In this document: positions 1 through 9,711 of the stretch, piece after piece
Layout of the letters: each line of letters opens with the position of its first letter
How positions within the stretch are numbered: position 1 is the first letter of the stretch
NCBI GenBank assembly: GCA_012934845.2
Contig: WNNJ02000860.1
Location: 62,001-126,000, forward strand
DNA length: 64,000 bases
DNA from: Pomphorhynchus laevis
Lineage: Eukaryota > Acanthocephala > Palaeacanthocephala > Echinorhynchida > Pomphorhynchidae
Reading direction: 5' to 3'
Notes under the pieces: generated by a model
Told to the model about the DNA's origin: nothing
Database searches by the model: none
The model's input: the letters and a program-made list of their open reading frames with translations, nothing else
Program-made: the position numbers and the translations under genes

Positions 1-136
1 ATGAGAGCATGATAAGCGGAGTAGCAGATCATTAATGAAGATTATAAAGAGCAGTGGGCCAAGGACTGATCCCTGCGGTTCGCCAGAATTAACATTCACC
101 GAATAAGAAAACACCCCCACACAACCTCGAAAAGAC

Positions 137-673
137 CTATTCGATAGAAATTGCTGCCCACTCACAAATATATGAATGGAGTCCTAAGTGATACAGTAAA
201 GACACTATGCCGTCGTGTGGTACCCTATCAAAAGCTTTCGAAATTTCAAGGAATAATGTATGAATCTGAAACCCAGCCCCCAAAGCATCAGCCCATTTTT
301 CACGCGCAGTTAGTAGGTTAGTAAGGCATGAACGTCCGATCCTGAAACCATGTTGAGATTCAACCAATATGTGATTACGATCCAAATGATCCCTGATTCC
401 ATTAGCAATGATTCTTTCTAAAAGTTTGCAGAATACGCTGGTCAAGCTAATGAGCCGAAAGTCCGCGCAAAAGCTAGCAGGATACTTTTTGGGAATAAGC
501 ACTACAATTGCACACTTCCAACTGTCAGCAATCCAAGATGTGTTCAATCTGTATCTGAAGGACATAGTTAAATCATTGCTCAGTACGTTCGTTAGGGATT
601 TGACGAGGAAGGGGTCAATATTGTCTCGTCCCGGAGATGTAAACGGATCGAGCTTCATAACCTCGTTTAACAC
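137..673 (-). pseudogene. Reverse transcriptase fragment, family D
   Basis: A 178-codon frame covers the RT N-terminal region. It contains the fingers motif KCAIVVLIPKK, the LISLTSVFCKLLERII segment typical of CR1-like RTs, HGFRIGRSCLTNLL, and the first catalytic block ISKAFDRVPHDGI (the usual D of the FID/FLD motif reads as E-I-S here). The palm YADD block is not in this frame and would lie to the left, past a frame break and the window edge. This protein would copy LINE RNA at the nicked target site. It lies directly downstream of its own endonuclease remnants. Confidence 0.8.
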
Positions 674-945
674 CTCATCTACTCTGATTGGACGAACACA
701 ACACCGATGAGCAACCGGAACATACTTTCAATTAAAGTCATGCAGTTTGTTAGAGGTAAAAGCATGCACCAAGAAGCCATCAGCTAAATGTTGGGCGATT
801 AGAGAAGGATCAGTCAAAGTTTCAGTTGGCGTTTGGATTGAGCTAATTGTGGCGACAAGAGTGCTGTTGTTTCTTACATAAGACCAAAACCTCCTAGGAT
901 TTAAAGATGCATCCTGGCGATACTATCTTCGTACGAATATCGTTT

Positions 946-2029
946 CTAAAATTTTAGCCGATTGCATAAGTTCCGAGAGTCGATGTAGGTACGTTTGGAA
1001 GCAGGAGAACGCCTTAATTCGCGCCACAATTTGTTGCGGGATCTGATAGCATCAAGAAGCTCTCTGTCGAACCAAGGAGTGTGCCCATACTTGGACTTGC
1101 AGGCACGTAGCGGAGCAAAGATATCATAAATTCGCTTCATTCATCATGAAGCAGATCAAAGACTACTAGAATCTCCAAACCGAAAGTAAATACGAAGACT
1201 ATCACAGATACCCTTTGGGAAGCTCTCAGCTAGTTGACTAGCATCAACACCTACCCAACAACGCTTTTTAAAATTAGAGTTTTGTAAGGCCCTGTTGAAC
1301 AGCGACAGTCGCATAGAGAGTACACAGTGATCGCTATTGCCAATTGGTGCGTCATAACGAACACCTGAAACGTCACCCAAACACTTAGTAAAGACCAAAT
1401 CGAGTATAGAAGGCGTCCTTGTCACACAAGTAGGTTCTTAAATATGTTGAACTAGTAGCATCTCGAGTAGCAGAAATTCATTCAGTACTTTCCCAATTCC
1501 GTGGATTGGTCGAGAATAACTATTTTTCCAGCCTATTTGGGGGATATTGAAGTCACCCAGGAGCAAAATCAGAGGATACGAAGATAAACTCAGCAAATGT
1601 GGTTTAAGAGAGTCAAATCTTAATTCATAGGACGGAGAACGGTAAATGACACAAAATCAGGATCGTTGACCATTTCCCAGTGTAAAAGCAAGACCTTCAA
1701 AGGAATAACCAATATTGTCGCGAAAAGCAGAGATATTCGATACCAGGAGACTATTTCGCACATAGGCGGCTACCCCACCTCCAAGTTTACCACACGAGCG
1801 ATTCGAACCTATTAGAAATTGGTTAGTGATGGCAACAATCATCCGAAATGTTAGAATGTAGCCATGTTTCGGTTATACAAAATACATCGAAACGTTTCGA
1901 AGCAACTATGAATTTATTTTCAGAGAAATGAGCCAGGAGACTACGAACATTTGAATAACCGACAAAAATGTTTGTATAATGGGAAAATGTGACACGCTCG
2001 GTGACGCAAGCGAAGTCTACTAGTTTCAC
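946..2029 (-). pseudogene. APE-type endonuclease remnants, family D
   Basis: Three broken frames read as an apurinic-like LINE endonuclease in order. NVRSLLAHFSENKF then FCITETWL (catalytic Glu context) lies near 1870-1950. GGGVAAYVRNSLL lies near 1740-1800. ILDLVFTKCLGDVSGV followed by PIGNSDHCVLSM (the terminal SDH block) lies near 1330-1420. The enzyme would nick chromosomal DNA to prime reverse transcription. Intervening stops show it is inactive. A linker frame at 946-1140 connects it to the RT. Confidence 0.8.
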
Positions 2030-2087
2030 TACACACGAACCATCACTACTAAAGAGGTCTGACTCAACAGTTAATTCACTAAAAGAG

Positions 2088-2647
2088 AAACAATAATAAT
2101 AATTTATTTAACGTGACAAATGCGTGCAAACTGCATGCTTACATGACCACTAGCAAAAAGAACAGCAAAAGTCACAGATTAATTAGTTAATTGGTGAAAT
2201 GGAATTGGATTTGGCGTTTGAAGCACGGCATTGATGTTGATTGGCGGATATGAATGGGCAGATGATTCCACGAGAGAGCATCCACAACGAAGGAGCAGAA
2301 GCCAAAATAGGTAGAGTAATTTGGGACATGTAAAAGAAGGGAATTACGGGAACGCATAGCACAGTACACAGGACGAGAATTGTCGAGAAAAGGAAGGTTG
2401 AGAATTGAAGGGGTATGAGAAGTTATAAGGCGAAAATAAATGATAAGAAAACGAATTTGAACACGAAAATAAATGGTAGGCAAATCGAGAAAAGCAAAAT
2501 GGTGGGATGTATGATCAATACGACGAAGACGGAGGATAATTCATACGGCTGTGTTGACGATGCGTTGTTGGGGAAGAAGAGTGGATTTAGGTGAGTTGGA
2601 AAATAGACTCAGACAGTAATCAAGTCTTGATAAAATGAGAGAAGATA
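2088..2647 (-). mobile_element. Family A LINE, 3' part of a split copy
   Basis: The copy begins at its 3' end with TTA-type repeats and the hairpin segment near 2100-2145. It reads back into the RT C-terminal domain, with a 98-codon frame at 2187-2483 containing HTPSILNLPFLDNSRP and SFVVDALSWNHLPIHI. It stops at about 2647, exactly where the 3' tail of another family A copy starts. The missing upstream sequence reappears at 4326, so this copy is split by an insertion. Confidence 0.8.
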
Positions 2648-4325
2648 TAATAATACAAATTTATTTAACGTGGCAAACGCGTACAAGCTGCACGCTTACA
2701 AGTCCACAAAAAAATGAAAAAGTCAAGCAGATAAATTGTTTAAATGGAATCAGATTTGGCGTTTGAAGCACGGCAGGGAAGTTGATTGGCGTATATGAAT
2801 GGGCAGATGATTCCACGATAGAGGAGCAGCAACCAGGAAAAAGCGGAATCCAAAGGAGGTAGAGTAGTTTGGGATATACAAAATAAGAGAATTGCAAGAA
2901 CGCAAGGAACAGTAAAAGGACGAGAATTATCAAGAAAAGGAAGGTTGAGAAATTAAGGGATAGGAAAAGTTACAAGGCGGAAAGCAACAAGACAAAGACG
3001 AATTTGAACACGACAATAAATTGTAGGCAAATCGAGAGAAGTAAGATGGTAGGATGTATGATCAAAACGACGAAGACGGAGGATAATTCGGAAAGCTGCG
3101 TTGACGATGCGTTGTAGGGGAAAAAAGTAGATTTAAGTGAGTTGGAAAATAGACTAAGATAATATTCGAGTCTAGGAAAAAGGAAAAAAGATATGAGTCA
3201 TACAAGAAGGGAATTCGATCAATCTACGAATTTGACGGAGATTGCGGAGTATCAAGGTAGATGAGCGTACTTTATCTCTAACGAAAGGTTTAAGTGATAG
3301 TCGGTTGTCGAAATGAAAGCCTAGGAAAACGAGATTATCAACGATAGGAAAAATTGTAGAATTTAATGATACGGAAGGAGGTTCTACGCCGGAGCTTCGA
3401 GGTAGATCCACATAATTTTAGATTTATCAGAATTCAGAGAAAGGCGAAGGGAAGAAAGATGATTGGAAATTGAGACAAGACAGTCGGAAGCAGAAACACT
3501 AAGATCGTGAATACGATAAACAGGTGCATGAGCATAGATGAGAATGTAATCAGCATATTGCATAACATGGAAGTTAAATTTATGAGAAATCGAAGACAAA
3601 TCACCGAGAAGAAGAGAGAAAAGCATAGGGCCTAATACGGAGCCTTGTGGAACACCGGTCGGGATGGATGAAGGATGGGAGAGAGAAGAGTTAGAATAGA
3701 CTCGAAATGTACGGTTTGATAGATATGAAGAAAACCATGATACAGTGGGTAAAGAGAGGCCATAATCATGACGAAGGCGATGTAGAAGAATCGAGTGATC
3801 GACGATGCCAAAAGGAGGCGATGGATCAAGAGAAACTACGACACTGCATAATTTTTGATCGCGCGATATGAGTTAGTCATTATTAACTTTAAGACAACCA
3901 AAATTGGTAGAGTGATTAGAGCGAAAAGCGGCTTGGAAGGGAGGAAATAAGTTAGAGGAAAAGAGATATATATTAACTTGATTAAGAACTAGACGCTCAA
4001 GGAGTTTAGAGAGAGTTGGGAGAAGTGAAATAGGACGGCACGAAGATGGTAGTGAAAATTCGAGATATTGCTTTTTGATGAGAGGACGAACAGTGGCGCA
4101 TTTCCAGATGGAAGAAAATGTACGGCTACGGATGGACGAGTTGAACAATGTGGTCAGGAAGGGTAAGATAGAGAAGCAGATATTTTTAAGCAAGTGAATG
4201 AAAATTGAGACAGAAGGAGAGGTTTTATTAGGTAATGACAGCAGAACCGAAGAAACTTCATCAGACGAAACAGGAAGAAGGTAGAATAGTTCTGGGAGGG
4301 AAGTATTTAAAGAAAAGAGTGGGTA
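2648..4325 (-). mobile_element. Family A LINE inserted in another family A copy
   Basis: A 5'-truncated family A copy. Its 3' tail (TTATT repeats plus hairpin) is at 2648-2705 and its RT reaches 4325. Recognisable pieces are C-terminal LNLPFLDN (about 2930), DKVRSSTLILRNLRQIRRLI (about 3250), MQYADYILIYAHAP with the YADD box altered to YADY (about 3550), GVPQGSVLGPMLFSLLLGD (about 3630) and the RT fingers at 3873-4328. At least four frame breaks are visible. The copy ends in the middle of ORF2, so endonuclease and ORF1 are absent. Confidence 0.8.
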
Positions 4326-4437
4326 CAAGAAGGGAAATCGATCAATCTACGAATTTGACGGATGATGCGGAGAATCAAGGTAGATGAGCGTAATTTTTCT
4401 CTAACGAAAGGTTTAAGTGAAAGTCTGTTGTATTTAA
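4326..4437 (-). mobile_element. Family A LINE, rest of the split copy
   Basis: This short stretch repeats the segment seen at 3200-3310 (ATCGATCAATCTACGAATTT and its continuation) and so belongs just upstream of the sequence that ends at 2647. Together the two pieces flank the 2648-4325 insertion. About nine bases of the target are missing at the junction, and no clean target-site duplication is visible. The copy is 5' truncated at about 4437. Confidence 0.7.
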
Positions 4438-4873
4438 CCATTTTTAATAATTAACCAATTATTACATCATATAAAGGCATACTCAAAATTAATTGAAGGA
4501 AGAATAAAATCATTGTTAAGCAACACAATTTTATTAAAATACGTAATCCGTTGTTCTTAAATGGATTGGCATGCCCCCTGTTATTCTTACATCGTTAAAC
4601 GAGAATCATTAAAAGCTCACGATATTATTATCATTTTTAAAATAATTTTATTTAGACCGGATATGATTATGGTACCACAACTTCATCTGAGTGTTGTTAC
4701 CAGGATTGCTTAACATACGTCTCAAAATCTAGATTGACAAACAATATATATATGATACAAATAATATATGCTGTCGTGTATTAAAATATTGTTGGATTGT
4801 AGGAATGATTTAAGTTGAACAATTTGTACTCTGACTTAATGGCAATCAAGTTAAATGGATATTCAATTAATTT
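4438..4873. other. AT-rich spacer, no gene seen
   Basis: An AT-rich stretch with many stops in all frames. I recognise no coding, RNA or transposon feature here. Confidence 0.5.
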
Positions 4874-5280
4874 TAGTGTCCTATATAATTTAATATTCTG
4901 GTAAAATGTGTTAATATCTTCATCTCCTAATGAACAATGCAATTAATAGTACATATTGTGCATTGTGCATACTAGGTACGCTATACATACACGCATTATT
5001 CGACTAGACACGCTTAAGTTATTTAGAACAAAGATGTGCTTAACATCTTTGGAGACAAGATGTAGTGTCCTATATAATTTAATATTCTGGTAAAATGTGT
5101 TAATATCTTCATCTCCTAATGAACAATGCAATTAATAGTACATATTGTGCATTGTGCATACTAGGTACGCTATATATACACGCATTATTCGACTAGACAC
5201 GCTTAAGTTATTTAGAACAAAGATGTGCTTAACATCTTTGGAGATTGGAGACACGCTTAAGTTATTTAGAACAAAGATGT
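4874..5280. repeat. Tandem duplication, 189-bp unit
   Basis: A unit starting TAGTGTCCTATATAATTT at 4874 recurs almost unchanged at 5063, a period of 189 bp. A third partial unit (AGACACGCTTAAGTTATTTA) follows near 5250. The units read through to the start of the family B copy, so the end of the array appends a short open frame to that copy's reading frame. No function is recognised. Confidence 0.85.
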
Positions 5281-6177
5281 GCGGGTGCTCATGCACCCGC
5301 ACATCGCATACACGATATCGCCATTTCTGCCTCCAACTGTCTCTCTTCTATCTACAAGCGTCTCTCCAATCTCCATCTCGTTCTAAACGCCGAAAAGTCC
5401 AAAATAATGTGGATCCTTCCCCGTAAACCAAGCATATCTCCTCCCATTGTATCTTTTGCCTCATCGATCATCCCTGTAGTCCACAATCTCACTTTCTTAG
5501 GCTTCCATTTCGATGATCACCTTTCCCTTAAACCCTTCGTCCGTGACAAGGTCCGCTCGTCTAACTTAATTCTTCGTGACATCCGCCGTATCCGCCCCCT
5601 TATCGACTTCCGTTCTTGTATGTCTCTTCTTTCATCGCTTCTTTTCCCTAAAATCGATTACTGCCTTAGCCTTTTCGCCAATTCTCCAAAATCCATCATC
5701 CTACCCCTACAACGAATAATCAACACCGCCGTTCGAGTGCTCTTTCGCCTCCGTCGCTTCGACCACACATCCACATATTTTGCCCAACTCTCCTGGCCCA
5801 CCATCCACATCCGCATCAAACTCCGCCTTCTTCTCATTACTTTTCGTCTCATCGCTGTCGGCTCCCCATCGTTCATCAACCTTCCTTTCTTAGACGATAC
5901 TCGCCCCACCTCGCTATCGCTTCGTTCCTGTCATACCCTCTTACTCCACGTTCCTAATTACTCCAACAACTACGGTCTCCGATCCTTCCTCGTCGCCGCC
6001 TCACTCGCCTGGAATCAACTCCCTCTCGACGTCCGCCGCGCTCCCTCTTTTATCACATTCAAACACCTCCTCCGTTCACACCTTCTCGACGCCTGATTCA
6101 CAGTTTTGTTTTTGTTGTGGTCATGTAAGCGTGCGCTGGCACGCATTTGCCACGTTAAAATAAATCTTTTTTTTTTG
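5281..6177 (+). mobile_element. Family B LINE, 5'-truncated 3' copy
   Basis: A plus-strand copy starting inside the RT palm and ending with the family 3' hairpin (GCGTGCGCTGGCACGC, 6129-6144), then TTTGCCACGTTAAAATAAAT and a T run. It is the best-preserved B 3' half in the window, with one open frame up to the stop at 6096. No target-site duplication is recognisable, because the left side is the 189-bp array. Confidence 0.9.
5287..6096 (+). pseudogene. RT palm/thumb and C-terminal domain, family B
   Basis: The open frame starts just after the YADD block (AHAPAHRIHDIAISASN) and runs without a stop through DKSKIMWIL-type, FLGFHFDDHLSLKPFVRDKV, RIINTAVRVLFRLRRFDH, and the terminal LLHVPNYSNNYGLRSFL..WNQLPLDVRR..FKHLL block. 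That terminal block is the conserved C-terminus of CR1/L2-type ORF2 proteins. The catalytic aspartates lie upstream of the truncation, so it cannot be a working RT. The in-frame methionine at 5245 lies in the unrelated 189-bp array and is not the true start. Confidence 0.85.
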
Positions 6178-6253
6178 TAAAGATAATATGAACAAGGATA
6201 ATAGAACAAAGATAACTTGTCATCAGCAAACAACATTTTTAAAAAATTTTGGT

Positions 6254-6431
6254 TTCAGTTCCAGATTTCAGTTCCAGATTTCAGTTCCAGATTTCAGTTC
6301 CAGATTTCAGTTCCAGATTTCAGTTCCAGATTTCAGTTCCAGATTTCAGTTCCAGATTTCAGTTCCAGATTTCAGTTCCAGATTTCAGTTCCAGATTTCA
6401 GTTCCAGATTTCAGTTCCAGATTTCAGTTCC
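6254..6431 (+). repeat. 13-bp tandem array at the 5' end of a family B LINE
   Basis: A head-to-tail array of TTCAGTTCCAGAT, 13.7 copies with no visible variation. It is followed immediately by CGCTCGCTTCGCTCGCGG. Because 13 is not a multiple of 3, all three plus frames stay open and encode artificial SRFQFQISVPDF-type repeats; I do not regard these as genes. The array sits at the 5' end of the LINE, where promoter monomers occur in other LINEs. The promoter role is inference. Confidence 0.95.
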
Positions 6432-6509
6432 GCTCGCTTCGCTCGCGGAAAATCTTGTCCACCAAGATTGTAAAACAATCAAACTACAATCTTCGACGAC
6501 AAAAATTCG

Positions 6510-9432
6510 ATGGCGCTCCATCTCTCCTATGTGTCTTCTCCACTAGACTCTTTCGCCACAACACACATTTTCCGGCTCGGTCTCCTCAACACTAGATCTA
6601 TTCTCAATAAATCCGATATTATCCTCAACCTATTCACCAAGCAATCCATCGATATCTTCTGCCTCACCGAATCCTGGCACTCAGATTCCGACGACCTTTC
6701 CATTCGCCGTCTGCTCTCTACCGGTTGCTCCCTAGTCGAATCCACCAGCCCCCTCAGCTCATGATCTTCTAAATTCTCTAATCATGGCGGCATCAACGCA
6801 TTCGCGCGTCACCCCGCGTCTCTTCGCAAAATCAATCCCCCTTTTAGTCCTTGCTCTTTTAAATTTCTAATATGTCGTTATTCTAACACGATCACTCTAG
6901 ATCTCGACATTGTGTACAGTCATAGTTCATCAGCTCCTACTGCCTCATTTTTTACCGAACTCGCTGACCTCCTCTCTCATTGTTCTTTGTCATCAATCCC
7001 TTCACTCGTTCTAGGCGACTTCAATATCCGCCTAGACCGCCCCTCTTCTACGGATTCCATCCGGTTCATCAACATTCTATCCAACTACAATTACAAACTA
7101 ATCTCCACTGCCCCCACACATATACTTGGTGGGGCACTCGACATCATCGCTGTCCCCGATCATTTTGCTGCCTACACCTCACTGTCCATCTCTGATCCTG
7201 GTCTATCCGATCACATTCTTATCACCCTTATCACCCTTGATCTAATCACCCTTGATCTCACTCACAATCACACCCTCCTCACACACCTACAATCCTACGT
7301 CGCCCTTGGAGAAATCTTGACCTCTCCCTTCTCCGCTCTGCCTTACTCAAATCGTCTCTATCCTATCCCACCATAACATATTCATCTCCTCACGATCTCG
7401 CCTTTCTTTTCGACTCTAAACTCGCATTCACTCTCGATATTCTCTTACACTTCAAGTCTTACCTACACCGTCGCTTGCACCGTGCCCCATGGTTTGACAT
7501 CCAATGCCTACTCTCAAGGCGTCGACTCCGCCATGCTTTTCGAGTCTATCACTGCTCTCTTAGACGTGATTTCCGCTCATCACTCTGTCTTTCAGTGATT
7601 CCTATCTTGCTCTTCGCCGGTCTCATATCCACCTACTACGTACCAAATGCAACTCCTTATGGCAGCATAAAATCATCACTTCATTCAACTCTAAGACTCT
7701 CTGGCATACCTTTAACTCAATCCTGGCTCGTTCCTCTTCGCGCTGCAACATCAATGCCCATGAATTATTCGTCATTTCTCCAGACTAAAGTATACACGTT
7801 GCTCTCATACACACCCGATCAACATCATATCCCACTCTGCCCCGCCTTGCCTCATCCTTCCGGAACTCTTTCATCTTCTCCCTGTCTCACCTACAGAAGT
7901 ATCATCTGTCCTCATGTCCTTGCCCAACAAAACCTCACCTGCCGATCCCCTGCCTACTCACATATTAAAATCTATATGCTCATCGATATCCCCATTTCTC
8001 ACAACCTTGTTTAACTCGTCCATCCGCAGTCGTATCTTCCCTTCACACTGGAAATCCGCAATCGTTCGTCCCCTCCTTAAGAAACAATCGCTCGACCCCT
8101 CCCTTCCTTCTAGCTATCGCCACATTTCACTACTCCCTACTCTTTCTAAGCTCTTAGAACGCCTCATCTTAATACAAATCAACGCTTATCTCTCCTCATC
8201 CAATCTGTACCCTCCTTTCCAATCCGCTTTCCGCTCTAATCACTCGACAGAAATCGCATGCATAAAAGTGTACAACGACTTACTCATTTCTCGAGACAAG
8301 GCTCTATATAGTGTTCTCATCTCCCTCGACCTCTCCTCCGCATTCGACATTGTCGACCACTCCGTCCTCCTTTCTCGCCTTCGTTATGATTACGGCTTTT
8401 CTTCCTCCTCCGTAGCATGGTTTGCCTCATATCTATCCGACCGTTCCTTTCGCGTCTGTTCTAATTCATCATCCTCCCCTCCCATCCCTATTTTTTGCGG
8501 GGTCTCACAAGGTTCAGTCCTAGGTCTCCTGTTTTTCTCTCTTCTGCTTGGCGATCGCTCTCCGTTTACTAAATCTTACTCCTATAACGTCATGCAATAC
8601 GCCGATGACATTCTAATCTATGCTCATGCACCCGCATATCGCATACACGATATCGGCATTTCTGCCTCCAACTGTCTTTCTTCTATCTACAAACGTCTCT
8701 CCAATCTCCATCTCGTTCTAAACCCCGACAAGTCTAAAATAATGTGGATCCTCTTCCGTAAACTAAACATATCTCCTCCCACTGTATCTTTTGTTTCATC
8801 GATCATCCCCAAAGTCCACAATCTCACTTTCTTAGGCTTTCCATTTCGATGATCACCTTTCCCTTAAACCCTTCGTCCGTGACAAGGTCCGCTCATCTAA
8901 CTTAATTCTCCGTGACATCCGCCGTATCCGCCCCTTTATCGACTTCCGTTCTTGTATATATCTTCTTTCATCGCTTCTTTTCCCTAAAATTGATTACTGC
9001 CTTAGCCTTTTCGCCAATTCTCCAAAATCCATCATCCTACCCCTACAACGAATAATCAACACCGCCGTTCGAGTGCTCTTTCGTCTCCGTCGCTTCGACC
9101 ACACATCCACATATTTTGCCCAACTCTCCTGGCCCACCATCCACATCCGCATCAAACTCCGCCTTCTTCTCGTAACTTTTCGTCTCATCGCTGTCGGCTC
9201 CCCATCGTTCATCAACCTTCCTTTCTTAGACGATACTCGCCCCACCTCGCTATCGCTTTGTTCCTGTCATACCCTCTTACTCCACGTTCCTAATTACTCC
9301 AACAACTACGGTCTCCGATCCTTCCTCGTCGCCGCCTCACTCGCCTGGAATCAACTCCCTCTCGACGTCCGCCGCGCCCCCTCCTTTATCATATTCAAAC
9401 ACCTCCTCCGTTCACACCTTCTCGACACCTGA
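6510..9432 (+). pseudogene. ORF2 (endonuclease-RT) of family B, broken
   Basis: Endonuclease pieces are FRLGLLNTRSILNKSDII (about 6560), DIFCLTESWH (about 6650), VLGDFNIRLDRP (about 7010) and ISDPGLSDH (about 7190). A linker with HRAPWFDIQCLLSRRRLRH lies at 7475. The RT (7914-8852) has KSAIVRPLLKKQ, SLLPTLSKLLERLI, SLDLSSAFDIVDHSVLL, GVSQGSVLGLLFFSLLLGD and MQYADDILIYAHAP with an intact YADD at about 8598. The C-terminal domain (9073-9432) ends WNQLPLDVRR..FKHLL. At least five frame breaks make it non-functional, although the palm itself is well preserved. Confidence 0.9.
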
Positions 9433-9512
9433 TTCACAGTCTTGTTTTGTTGTGGTCATGTAAGCGTGCGCTGGCACGCATTTGCCACGTTAAAATAAAT
9501 CGTTTTTTTTTA

Positions 9513-9660
9513 ACTAACGACAACCATCCGCTTGACAATTATCGACAACCATCGACAACCGTCGACGACATCCGCTCGCTACTTACAACTAACGACTACT
9601 TACAACTAACGCGAACTACTTACAACAAACGCGAACTACTTACAACTAACGACTTGCAGA
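9513..9660 (+). repeat. Short tandem repeats at 5' end of family A LINE
   Basis: CGACAACCAT-type units of about 10-11 bp (9528-9570) are followed by three copies of a 20-bp unit, CGAACTACTTACAACTAACG, with small variants (about 9587-9652). As in the other full-length A and B copies, short repeats occupy the position just upstream of ORF1. The unit sequence differs from the arrays at 6.25 and 49.84 kb. Confidence 0.75.
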
Positions 9661-9711
9661 CTAACGGAGTTTAAACATTCTTGATTATAACTAGCTAATT
9701 AACATTTTATT

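Larger units (their letters stand above)
1..2084 (-). mobile_element. Family D LINE copy, cut by window edge
   Basis: This is a minus-strand non-LTR retrotransposon with endonuclease at the higher coordinates and reverse transcriptase running off the left edge. Visible parts, in element order, are the endonuclease (about 2029-1156), a linker with TPWFDRELLDAIR (about 1080) and the RT fingers and palm (673-137). Stops and frame changes split it into at least five pieces, so it is dead. Its high-coordinate end stops where the 3' tail of a family A LINE begins near 2090. The APE-type endonuclease and RT spacing place it among CR1/Jockey-like LINEs; the exact clade is inferred. Confidence 0.85.
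6249..9512 (+). mobile_element. Family B LINE with 5' array, ORF1 nearly absent
   Basis: The copy runs from the 13-bp array to the 3' hairpin (about 9465-9482) and T run. After the array and GC-rich box it goes directly into the last 25 or so codons of ORF1 (RRQKFDGAPSLL, matching the RPKIQWRPITPHCLL end of family A ORF1) and then ORF2. ORF1 is therefore almost wholly missing, either by internal deletion or by origin of the lineage. ORF2 is in several frames. The next LINE (family A) starts directly at its T tail. Confidence 0.85.

Noticed and set aside
5658-5909. Arg-rich minus-strand frame MGRVSSKKGRLMNDGEPTAM (also at 8994-9245)
   Set aside because: It is the exact antisense of conserved ORF2 codons in both family B copies. 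Its openness follows from the codon composition of the sense strand.
6188-6595. Three overlapping plus frames of 74-135 codons rich in SRFQFQISVPDF repeats
   Set aside because: They are the three readings of the 13-bp tandem array. Any stop-free 13-mer gives open frames in all phases, and the peptides have no other support.
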